Assembly: GCA_002491195.1 (NCBI GenBank)
Contig: DKVL01000076.1
Coordinates: 65,628-102,632 of the forward strand
Source: Lachnospiraceae bacterium UBA7179
GTDB lineage: Bacteria; Bacillota; Clostridia; Lachnospirales; Lachnospiraceae
Direction of reading: 5' to 3'
Length of the DNA stretch: 37,005 nucleotides
The translations under genes were made by a program, and so were the position numbers. Below are positions 15,993-23,643 of the stretch, piece after piece (positions within the stretch are counted from its first letter, which is position 1; each line of letters starts with the position of its first letter). Under the pieces are notes generated by a model. That model searched no databases and was not told the DNA's origin. It saw only the letters and a program-made list of their open reading frames with translations.

Positions 15993-16814
15993 TTAAAATA
16001 CAAATGTTATTGCGTTGCTGTCGTCAGGCACTGTAGAATCTACTCCATCAAATTTTGCACCTCTGACTGTATAGTATACTTTTCCCCTGAATCCTTTCGG
16101 CAGAAGGAAATATGCGCCATCTTGTGCTGCTACTTCACCACACTGATAACCCCAAGCCTTTGCCATTTTGCATTCTGTATAATCAACGCCGTCCTGCGTC
16201 ACTGTAAATTTCTGATCGTATTCAACCTCTTCCCCTGCATCCTGCCAATCCTTAGAATTATCCACCTCATGACTGAGATAGTATTGACTCCACCATAAAT
16301 CAAGAGCAGAACCCTCCTCAGCAACCCCCGTCATTCTAATATTGATAAATCGCCACTCATAGCCTTCCGTTGTATATGGCGCCAGCCTCGTAAGGTCATC
16401 AACATAACACTCCTCCACCGGCTCCGTATTAATTGTTCCTAAGATTACTTTATCTCTCTCCGGATAATGCCGATCATCGCACATCCCCCATGTCGGCAGC
16501 TGATATGTTGCGCCTACTACTCCCTGTATTCCTATGATCTGCGGCTGGTTTGCTGTCTGTGTCGTCTCAACTGAAAGCGGCTGGTCTCCGTTGTACGCAA
16601 GCCTTCCTTCCGATCTCCCAAACGTCACATAATGCTGGTACATTGCGTCTGCGCTTGTCCCCAGGGCTGCCACCACATCAGGGTACATCTGCGCATAGTA
16701 CTCCGCGTCAAAGACCGTCCCGTCCGCCATGGTCTCCGGCGCTGCGCAGACTGTCAGACTGCTGCCCACTACCATGCTCATCATCAATACTGCCGCCATT
16801 ACTTTCTTTTTCAT
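15993..16814 (-). CDS. Secreted protein, paralog 1 with a different C-terminal domain
   Basis: 273 residues from the ATG at 16814, which has GAAGGAG eight bases before it; the open frame upstream is leader RNA. Signal peptide and the FDAEYYAQMYPDVVAALGTS motif match the two downstream paralogs, but the rest differs: from about residue 85 a beta-rich region (IIGIQGVVGATYQLPTW, WRFINIRMTGVAEEGSALDL, GYQCGEVAAQDGAYFLLPKG, VYYTVRGAKFDG) with no LRR pieces. It is probably a small Ig-like surface domain with unknown ligand. A strong promoter and a structured leader precede it. Confidence 0.8.
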   Translation of the reverse strand: MKKKVMAAVLMMSMVVGSSLTVCAAPETMADGTVFDAEYYAQMYPDVVAALGTSADAMYQHYVTFGRSEGRLAYNGDQPLSVETTQTANQPQIIGIQGVVGATYQLPTWGMCDDRHYPERDKVILGTINTEPVEECYVDDLTRLAPYTTEGYEWRFINIRMTGVAEEGSALDLWWSQYYLSHEVDNSKDWQDAGEEVEYDQKFTVTQDGVDYTECKMAKAWGYQCGEVAAQDGAYFLLPKGFRGKVYYTVRGAKFDGVDSTVPDDSNAITFVF

Positions 16815-17023
16815 ATCAATCTTCTCCTTCTCTGCACACATCATTTGTGTTGTCGGGTACGAAAGATTTTCCTTCGGATGCTCTTCTCCCCTACTCATCG
16901 CACGACCCGTGCACCGCCTTAACGGCATATTTCCAGATGCGTAGCATCTTGTGCTCGGGTCTATGCATAAAAAGCCTGCGCTGAGTGTGCGCAACCGCAA
17001 ACTTCTTATTGTCTTTTCTTTTT
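16815..17023 (-). ncRNA. Structured 5' leader with a predicted three-way junction
   Basis: Transcribed from the promoter at 17024-17052 to the first secreted paralog. A long stem pairs 16951-16961 with 16904-16914 (GACCCG.GCAC against GTGC.CGGGTC, 10 of 11), enclosing hairpin AGATGC-TAC-GCATCT (16949-16935) and a short GCC/GGC hairpin. An alternative hairpin GCACG-GGT-CGTGC (16912-16900) would break the long stem. Mutually exclusive pairings fit a riboswitch or attenuator. I compared it from memory with TPP, SAM, glycine, c-di-GMP, c-di-AMP, ZTP, guanidine, THF and cobalamin classes and recognised none. Confidence 0.5.
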
Positions 17024-17052
17024 ATCATAATACTTTATGTGTTGTTAGTCAA
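17024..17052 (-). promoter_or_regulatory. Sigma-A promoter for the secreted-protein cluster
   Basis: Minus strand TTGACT (17052-17047), 17 bases, TATGAT (17029-17024). It begins five bases after the stop of the sigma-factor gene, so the secreted proteins need not depend on read-through. Confidence 0.75.
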
Positions 17053-17056
17053 CGCT

Positions 17057-19390
17057 TTAAGAGTTTTGTGTCGATTTCTGTGTCGATTTCGGATCAATTC
17101 CATCAACCGGATACAGCTGTCGGCTTCCCTCTCTCTGTACTACAAAGAAATCCCAGATCCAGCCCACCGCCTCAGCCTCGCCTATTTCCTTGATCTTCTC
17201 AAAGTTTTCATTGATCAGGTATGCCGTGCCGTTCTCGATGACAAGCGCCTTCCCATGACAGAACTCTGTCGCATCATCGTAGAACTGCTGCTTTTGGCCA
17301 TCATGATCGATGTATCCCAGTTTTTCCCCATCTCTGACAAGCCAGTAGGTCTCTTCTGACATCTTGATGCTGTCATACACGGCCTGCACAATACGTCCGT
17401 CCACTGGCTCTCCGGTCGTTCCCGGACACAGACTTAAGTCTACTAGCACATCCTGATCGCCAAACTCCCAGACCATCTTCGTACCATAATTAAAATAATA
17501 TGCCCCATCAAACGGATAGCCTGTATATCCTGTAGTATCCTCATCAAAATAGAGTTCGTCGTATACCAGAGTATCCCCCTGCAGCTGATAATGTGTCAGA
17601 TCAAACTGCGCATATGGTTCATAATTGTCAGACAACATGGTCATATAACCATAACTAAAATATTTATTACTCATAACAACGTATCCATGGTTAAAAGTGT
17701 TCATCGGCGATTGTGGAACTTTCCAAATGTCATCCGATTTCGGATCAACATACATTTCATGCCATGTGACATTACCGTCCCGGTCCATCCTGCCGAATTT
17801 CTCCACAAGCTCTGTATCACTCTCATAATCAGCCGAAACCGTGGCATAACCATCCCGGAATCCATTGACACGCATCGCGGTAATGTCACAGGGCTCAGAG
17901 TAGATCATGGTTCCATCCGCCTTATAATAAGATACTCTGCCCAAAATCTCCCTCGGGTTCTCCTCATCCTGATCCTCCTCGGTTATAACGCAGTACATTC
18001 CGCCTGATGTACCTACTGCTCTATCACCTCCACCGCTTTCATACAACAGTTTTCCTTCCCTGTCAAATACGTAAAATGTGTACTGTTCTATATCGTTCTC
18101 ATCATATGTGGAATTGGTCAGGATAAATGTCCCCTCCTTATCCGGCGCCTCCCCGTATCCTGTGTATTCGCAGGGCACGATAACCTCTTTGTCATAATTG
18201 ACGGCTCCCCACAATCCATCCTTTTGCACAGGGATCACATTCCCGCTGGCTTGTCCATAGACATCATACTCATCCAGATCCATCACTGCCTCAAACACCA
18301 ATTCATCCTGCGCTTTTGTCTGCGTCTCTTCCTGTGACTGTTCTTCCGGATTCTGTTCCTCCGGATTCTGCTCCTCCGGATTCTGCTTCTCCACGGAATC
18401 ATCTGCTGGAACAGATTCAACTGTGGCTGTGTTTCCCCCGGAAGCCTCCGCCGTTGTTTCCTGTACGACAGTTAAGTTCTCCTCCGCTGCGCCTTCCGCC
18501 AAAAGGCCGCCTCCTGCCGCCATCTGTCCGCCGGCATTCCCATGTTGAAACAAGAAAGCTCCTCCTCCAAATACTGCTGCCGCCGCAACAGCCCCGATGA
18601 TGATCTTAGTCTGAACTGCTTTTCCTGTTACATTAGAAGCTGCCGCGGCAGTTCCTTCCGTACCCACGGGTGTTTTAGACGGCACGACTGCTTTTGCCAC
18701 GATCGTTTCCCGCAGTGACTCAGGCAGTGCACACTGCGCGATATCCTCATTCAGCAGCAACAGCAACAGCGGTGCGAAGCTGTACAATCTGGTTCCCTGC
18801 TCCTTCTCCAGCGCCAGCACTTCTTCTTTGATCTTTACCTTGGCGCGCAGGAGATGGGATTTCACAGAATTGAGCGGAATATCCAGCTCCTGTGCGATCT
18901 CCTCCTGCTTTTTCCCCTCATAATAATAGCTGATGATACAGAGCCGCTGCATTTCGCTCAAACCATCGATTATTTCCCTGATCAGCCGCTGTTTTTCCTG
19001 ATCCTGCATCACGTTCTCAGGTATGAACTCCTCATCTGCCTCGAGATTTCCAAATATGTCGTCCTCCGTGTCAACCGGCACTTCGTTCTTGCTTTTTCTG
19101 ATGTGGGCATAACATTTCCTGTTTGCGATCACACTCGCCCATGCCAGAAACGATTCTGCCTGTTTGAGCTCCATAATGCAGCTTGCGATATCCATATATG
19201 TTTCCTGCAATGCATCCCTGCTCTCCTCATCACTGCCAAGCACCTTTCGGATACACACATACAGATACCTGCACGACAACTGATAAAGCGTGTCAAATGC
19301 TGCAGCATCCCCATTCTGGTAATTTTGTACCGCATCGATCAATTCCTGATTTTCCTGTTCACTAAACCGTACTTGTTTTTCCTCTGACAT
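17057..19390 (-). CDS. ECF sigma factor fused to a TM segment and WG-repeat sensor
   Basis: 777 residues. Sigma region 2 is at about 27-100 (AAAFDTLYQLSCRYLYVCIR, then FLAWASVIANRKCYAHIRKSK) and region 4 at about 134-192 (IDGLSEMQRLCIISYYYEGK, EEIAQELDIPLNSVKSHLLR). A transmembrane helix lies at about 262-282 (TKIIIGAVAAAAVFGGGAFL). Next is a low-complexity acidic stretch with QNPEE three times, then from about 365 a WG-repeat/propeller-like domain on the outer side. The layout means a membrane-held sigma factor with its own sensor in one chain, instead of sigma plus anti-sigma. GAGAGG stands six bases before the ATG. It directly precedes the secreted-protein cluster, a plausible target set. 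How the sigma part is freed is not visible. Confidence 0.87.
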   Translation of the reverse strand: MSEEKQVRFSEQENQELIDAVQNYQNGDAAAFDTLYQLSCRYLYVCIRKVLGSDEESRDALQETYMDIASCIMELKQAESFLAWASVIANRKCYAHIRKSKNEVPVDTEDDIFGNLEADEEFIPENVMQDQEKQRLIREIIDGLSEMQRLCIISYYYEGKKQEEIAQELDIPLNSVKSHLLRAKVKIKEEVLALEKEQGTRLYSFAPLLLLLLNEDIAQCALPESLRETIVAKAVVPSKTPVGTEGTAAAASNVTGKAVQTKIIIGAVAAAAVFGGGAFLFQHGNAGGQMAAGGGLLAEGAAEENLTVVQETTAEASGGNTATVESVPADDSVEKQNPEEQNPEEQNPEEQSQEETQTKAQDELVFEAVMDLDEYDVYGQASGNVIPVQKDGLWGAVNYDKEVIVPCEYTGYGEAPDKEGTFILTNSTYDENDIEQYTFYVFDREGKLLYESGGGDRAVGTSGGMYCVITEEDQDEENPREILGRVSYYKADGTMIYSEPCDITAMRVNGFRDGYATVSADYESDTELVEKFGRMDRDGNVTWHEMYVDPKSDDIWKVPQSPMNTFNHGYVVMSNKYFSYGYMTMLSDNYEPYAQFDLTHYQLQGDTLVYDELYFDEDTTGYTGYPFDGAYYFNYGTKMVWEFGDQDVLVDLSLCPGTTGEPVDGRIVQAVYDSIKMSEETYWLVRDGEKLGYIDHDGQKQQFYDDATEFCHGKALVIENGTAYLINENFEKIKEIGEAEAVGWIWDFFVVQREGSRQLYPVDGIDPKSTQKSTQNS
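18341..18385 (-). repeat. Three 15-bp units coding QNPEE
   Basis: Three in-frame 15-base units (attctgttcctccgg type) in the linker of the sigma-WG fusion. Copy number could vary by slippage and change the distance between the membrane and the WG domain. Confidence 0.75.
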
Positions 19391-19456
19391 TGTTATCCTC
19401 TCTTTCTGTTTTCCTGTGTAAAACTCCTATTTTTGATTGTTATCTTTTTCCTCCTC

Positions 19457-19473
19457 TGCATATACTATATGCA
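19457..19473. promoter_or_regulatory. 17-bp perfect palindrome upstream of the sigma-WG gene
   Basis: TGCATATACTATATGCA, symmetrical around one central base, 67 bases before the start codon. A likely binding site for a dimeric repressor or activator. The 307 bases between the sigma gene and the XRE gene hold this site and the two elements listed next, and no gene. Confidence 0.5.
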
Positions 19474-19484
19474 TCCTTATCTAA

Positions 19485-19530
19485 GGAACTGTTCAAAAAT
19501 AACCTGCACATGTTATTTCTGAATAGTTTC
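19485..19530. repeat. Long imperfect palindrome, MITE- or REP-like
   Basis: 19-base arms 19485-19503 and 19512-19530 pair in 16 positions, the other three being A/G changes that give G-U pairs in RNA; 8-base loop. The arm start AAGGAACTGTT also begins the element at 66-7. There is no T run on either side, so it is not a terminator. It fits a dispersed palindromic repeat. Confidence 0.45.
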
Positions 19531-19666
19531 TAAGGAAGCATGCCTCAAAAGTTTAACACGATTTTACGCCTCACACAACCTGTAATATACGCTTATAGTG
19601 TACTCTTTCAATTCCTTATGCGTTTTATGCCGATTTACAATAAGAATAATAGTTTTTGTCATTTGT

Positions 19667-19681
19667 GCCTGTAATGCAGGC
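19667..19681 (+). promoter_or_regulatory. Small hairpin just before the XRE ribosome site
   Basis: GCCTG, five bases, CAGGC, ending five bases before AGGAG. Possibly an autoregulatory operator or mRNA hairpin. No convincing promoter was found nearby. Confidence 0.35.
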
Positions 19682-19697
19682 AGATAGGAGTACGTGC

Positions 19698-19994
19698 ATG
19701 ATCAAAAATCTGCCAGCCAAGTTGAAAGAATTAAGGACTGCGAACGGTCTCTCCCAGAAAAATGTCGCAACCAAATTAAATATATCCCCCTCCATTGTAT
19801 CAGGCTACGAAACAGGAGAACGGACGCCAAGCACGGAAAACCTGCTCGCCCTTTCCTATCTCTATAAATGCAGCACTGATTATCTTCTGGGCAAAACAAA
19901 GGAAACGCCGCACATCATCCTGGATACAGACGGGTTGTCGCCCGCGCAGATCCAGGCCCTGCAGCATCTCATCAATACGATGAAACAGGAATAA
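19698..19994 (+). CDS. XRE-family HTH transcription regulator
   Basis: 98 residues. A Cro/CI-type helix-turn-helix covers about residues 6-65 (LKELRTANGLSQKNVATKLN, then ISPSIVSGYETGERTPSTEN, ending TDYLLGKT, the usual closing motif of this family in Firmicutes). A short helical tail (LSPAQIQALQHLINTMKQE) probably serves dimerisation. The ATG at 19698 has AGGAG seven bases before it; the upstream ATG at 19656 has none. It is the only plus-strand gene in this half and is convergent with the DUF4132 array, with which it shares a terminator. It may control the sigma-WG gene that diverges from it, or itself. Confidence 0.88.
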   Translation: MIKNLPAKLKELRTANGLSQKNVATKLNISPSIVSGYETGERTPSTENLLALSYLYKCSTDYLLGKTKETPHIILDTDGLSPAQIQALQHLINTMKQE

Positions 19995-20059
19995 GATGCC
20001 TTCTGTAACTGCTTTCTAATATAAATAGTGCGCTGCATTTCCAAAAAGGTTGCAGTGAA

Positions 20060-20107
20060 ATAAAAAAATCTGAGCAAAAAATAAATTTTTTTCTGCTCAG
20101 GTTTTTT
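20060..20107. terminator. Bidirectional terminator between XRE gene and DUF4132 array
   Basis: Stem CTGAGCA (20070-20076) / TGCTCAG (20094-20100), with A and T runs inside that extend pairing. It is followed by GTTTTTT on the plus strand and ATTTTTTTA on the minus strand, so it can end both convergent transcripts. Confidence 0.85.
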
Positions 20108-20187
20108 GTACGAAACAGCGACATTTTTCCACCGTTTCCAACATATTGAGTTTCTTTTATACATCAACTAAATCCGTATGGTACCTA

Positions 20188-23100
20188 TCACTCACACGCT
20201 GCCACTTCCGCAAGCTGCAGCACCATCTCGCTGAAATACCTTGGCGGGACATCCTTCAGGAAACAGGCTCTCTTCTCATCCATCTCGTCATACACACTGC
20301 CTCTGCGCTCTATGGCGCCTACTTGGTAAAATCTGGCTTCCTGCAGCCTTACCGTCTCATTTCCCTGCTCAATCGGTCTGCCGGAAAAATGCATCTCCAC
20401 TCCCATATCCAGACTGGTATCTTCGCGATAGTATGCAAAGAACCAGCCGCCCTCCTGCACCGGGCCGCGGCGCCAGCCAAGTTCTGTCATTTTCCGATCC
20501 AGCGAAAACGCATTGATCCTACAGCCGTCATACCGTTTCAGTCCTTTCTGCTCTGCTTCTTCCTCCGCCACATGGTAAACAGCCCTGTCAATCTGTGCAA
20601 AAGGCTGTATAATCTCATAGTCCGCAAGCTGCTGCCGCCAGACTGCTTTTAACTTTTCCGAGAGTTCTAACGGATGCACAAGACCGATACTTGCCTGTTC
20701 GGGAAGCTTGTATTCCTCCTCGTTCTGTGTGTTGAACGAACCGTCCTCCATATAACGAAAACTCTGGATCAACTGATCCTTCTCATAAACGCCCCAGATC
20801 AACCCAATCGCGAACTGATGCATCAGCGGATTGCGGACAAAGAGCTTTCGCCATGCCTCCGCACTCCATTCGCGCCCTACAGCCAATGCATATTCGAGAC
20901 GTCCTCTCTGGCTGGCAACAACAGACTTCATCTCTTTTTTCATCCGCTTATACTCTTCGTAAGCCGCTGCAGCCCTGACCTGATCATCGGTCTTTCCCGG
21001 CGCTGGCAGATTCTTTAATCGCTTTCCGTTTTGATCATACACTTCAACCTCAAGGGCAGGCGTGAGCACGACCTGAAAGCGCCGTGTGCCATAATCAAAC
21101 GTCCTATGCAGATTGTCATTAAACCCAAGATCAGGAACAATGCGGTCTGCAAGCTCCTCACGGTTGATTCCCAGCTGCTCTGCTGCAAAGTCGAGCGCTT
21201 TTACTGCGGCATTGCGCACCTGCCTGTGCCTGATCGACCTCGACATATCGTCAACGACCAGGAGCGCACGCGGCGACGGATTCAGCGTGAGTGCTCTCAC
21301 TGCCTCCGCTGCTATCTCGCCCCTCGATTCTTTCACCCACTCTGGAATCTGATGCTGCAGCTTCGTGATGATATCCTCACCGCCGTGAATGGACGACGCA
21401 TAGACCACCCAGCGTTTTTTTGCCTCTGCACCCGCCGCAATCCACTTATCAAACAGCTCGTTCATATAAAACGCAAATTCGTCCGCCTCGAGATCTTTTG
21501 CAAGTTCCAACGCTTCCCTGCTGATTCCGCACAGGGAATAAGACGCATAACAAAGCAAAATGTCCTGGATCGTCTCCTTGTCCGCAATCTCCCCATTTCT
21601 TTTATGCACCGCACAAAACGGTGTCTGGTAAGCCCACTCCAGGAGCTTTTCATCCCTGTCGCCTGCCACTGCCTGCAAAAGCGCTTCGCCACAGCTTCCG
21701 TCCTCCTGCTGCCACTGTGTAATCACGCGGGCAGCCAGTTCTTTCGCCGCTGCCTTTTCCGCACCCAGAAGCGCCCTGATATCGTCCGCCCAGTCTTTCT
21801 GCGCACATAAAATGTCAAAGAGCTCTGCCTTCACCAGCTTTGTCTTGTCTGCCGCAAAGCTCAATATCACCTGTTTATACCGCGCAGCATTTTTTCTCAT
21901 GACGCGCAGCGCAAGATACCGGCCTTCCGCGCTGGCCTTCGAAAACGCGTCCAGCGTCTCCTCTCTCCGCGCGCCCCATGCGCCGTCCTGGCGGCATATT
22001 TCCTCCGCATGGGGCTGTGCATCCAGATACCGCGCAAAACAGTTTTCCGCGCCTGTGACAAGTGCCTCGTCGGAGCCCCTTTGCAATGCGTGATGCTCCT
22101 TTAATATCGCACCGAAAATTCCCAGTTGATGCCCGACATCCATTCCCTCATGTTCAAAAGAACGAAACAGCGCCTCCACCTCTTCCACACTGTTCCCGGG
22201 TACAATATCCTGCGCACCGCACAGCGCCACACAGCTTTTCCACCTGTCCAGAAACGCTTTGTCATCGCAATGCTTCTGATACCGTTCGATGTCCCTGTGC
22301 ACATCAGTGTCAAAACAAACCTGCCCGGCATAAGGATATAGCACCGAAATCCTGTCGTCTCCCCACAGATAACTTCTCACACACTTTCTCAAAGTTTCCT
22401 CATACAGCGCGGAATCCGGCATGATCAGATCGATCATATGCCCATGGTCCGCCATCTTGTCCATCACCTGTCTGTGCAGCGCCGGATTCTCTTCCTGCAA
22501 AATGTCCAGCAGAAGAAAAAAGGCTTCGGATCCAAACTGTCTGAACATCCCTGCATCCGCGCAGACAGCCTTCACATAAGCCTCCGGATTTGCATCAAGC
22601 TGCCGCTTTAAGACAGCCTGATTCCCCGCAGCCGCTGCCCAGCAGATCAACATCAGCGGCTCCACTCCAAACAAGGTGTCGTAATCCATGTTTCCTGCTG
22701 CTGTATCTTTCTGCCAGTCAAAGCTGATTTCTGCAAATATGCAGAGCGTCCCCACCAGATCCAGCGCAAGACATACCCTGACCATATCCATCAGCACACC
22801 CGAAAGCCGGAAATTCAAATACGCCATGCCGCCAATAAACGTCAGGGCACTCTTGTCTTTGACATGTTCCGTCGAAATATGGCCTGATTTGATGCTTTCC
22901 AATACTTCTGCTGTGAGCTGATGGCTGCGGACCGCCACTGCAATTTTTTCCCGCGCAGCAAATTTTTTCCGTGCAAGCCACTGATCAAGACAGCCCAGCA
23001 ATGCTTCCTCATACTGCTCCATCAGCGCCTCGTCCTCCGGCGCGATCTGCCCTGCCTCATGATACTGCAGGGTAAAATACAGCGCCATGAATACAATGCG

Positions 23101-23595
23101 GTACTGGCTGTCATATTGATTCAGAGAATCAATGGATTCCTTAAAAACCATCGGTTTCCCGTCCGCCATTTTCACCAGTCCTTCCACCGCCTCCTTCAGC
23201 GATAAATCCCACCGGTCTGACCATGCGGCAGTCCACGCAAGCGCTTTTTGATCAAATGCGCAGTCATCCGCTTCCATAAAATAATCGATCGCGATCATCT
23301 CGCCACAAGTCTCCCGACCAATCGCAAACAGCAGCCGAAACAAGCGGCTGCACTGTTCTCTCTTCTGGTCCGCCATGAACTCTGTAAACAAAGACACGGC
23401 AATATCATACACTTCCCAATCCAGTCTTGACAGGTTCTGATGATGCAGCTTTCCTAATTCGCATTCCTCTGCCCTGCAGTCAAGATAATCTATGGCAAGC
23501 TCATACTCCGGCTCGGACAGATTCAGCTTTTTCAACAATTTTTCTACTTTTTTATTTTGTTTTTTATTTTGGGCACTTTGTGCTTTGGTCATCAT
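20188..23595 (-). CDS. DUF4132 giant paralog 5 (last in array), with hinge deletion
   Basis: 1135 residues, the most divergent member. The N-terminus has a lysine-rich extension and lacks the DEVLDQF motif of the others. The long middle is helical, HEAT-like (KLVKAELFDILCAQKDWADD). The C-terminal DUF4132 domain (about 890-1125) is intact: LMHQFAIGLIWGVYEKDQLI, SFRYMEDGSFNTQ, HPLEL, W..QL.DYEIIQPF.QIDRAVY, DVPPRYFSEMVLQLA. Between ALLQA and EWAY only 10 residues remain where paralogs have 47. E. coli YehI carries DUF4132 next to a WGR domain and lies by the yehLMPQ MoxR-AAA/VWA genes; no such partner is seen here. The molecular function is unknown. Confidence 0.82.
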   Translation of the reverse strand: MMTKAQSAQNKKQNKKVEKLLKKLNLSEPEYELAIDYLDCRAEECELGKLHHQNLSRLDWEVYDIAVSLFTEFMADQKREQCSRLFRLLFAIGRETCGEMIAIDYFMEADDCAFDQKALAWTAAWSDRWDLSLKEAVEGLVKMADGKPMVFKESIDSLNQYDSQYRIVFMALYFTLQYHEAGQIAPEDEALMEQYEEALLGCLDQWLARKKFAAREKIAVAVRSHQLTAEVLESIKSGHISTEHVKDKSALTFIGGMAYLNFRLSGVLMDMVRVCLALDLVGTLCIFAEISFDWQKDTAAGNMDYDTLFGVEPLMLICWAAAAGNQAVLKRQLDANPEAYVKAVCADAGMFRQFGSEAFFLLLDILQEENPALHRQVMDKMADHGHMIDLIMPDSALYEETLRKCVRSYLWGDDRISVLYPYAGQVCFDTDVHRDIERYQKHCDDKAFLDRWKSCVALCGAQDIVPGNSVEEVEALFRSFEHEGMDVGHQLGIFGAILKEHHALQRGSDEALVTGAENCFARYLDAQPHAEEICRQDGAWGARREETLDAFSKASAEGRYLALRVMRKNAARYKQVILSFAADKTKLVKAELFDILCAQKDWADDIRALLGAEKAAAKELAARVITQWQQEDGSCGEALLQAVAGDRDEKLLEWAYQTPFCAVHKRNGEIADKETIQDILLCYASYSLCGISREALELAKDLEADEFAFYMNELFDKWIAAGAEAKKRWVVYASSIHGGEDIITKLQHQIPEWVKESRGEIAAEAVRALTLNPSPRALLVVDDMSRSIRHRQVRNAAVKALDFAAEQLGINREELADRIVPDLGFNDNLHRTFDYGTRRFQVVLTPALEVEVYDQNGKRLKNLPAPGKTDDQVRAAAAYEEYKRMKKEMKSVVASQRGRLEYALAVGREWSAEAWRKLFVRNPLMHQFAIGLIWGVYEKDQLIQSFRYMEDGSFNTQNEEEYKLPEQASIGLVHPLELSEKLKAVWRQQLADYEIIQPFAQIDRAVYHVAEEEAEQKGLKRYDGCRINAFSLDRKMTELGWRRGPVQEGGWFFAYYREDTSLDMGVEMHFSGRPIEQGNETVRLQEARFYQVGAIERRGSVYDEMDEKRACFLKDVPPRYFSEMVLQLAEVAACE

Positions 23596-23643
23596 AATCG
23601 CCTATCCTCATATCTTCTATTGACAGTTATTGATCGTTTCGGC

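Noticed and set aside
16861..16961. Group II intron or glycine riboswitch fragment
   Set aside because: CCGAAGGA resembles a glycine aptamer piece but the rest of the aptamer core is missing, and no intron domain V pattern is present.
16815..17000. N-terminal extension of secreted paralog 1 (62 residues)
   Set aside because: It precedes a proper signal peptide and a good ribosome site and is not found in the two paralogs; it is leader RNA.
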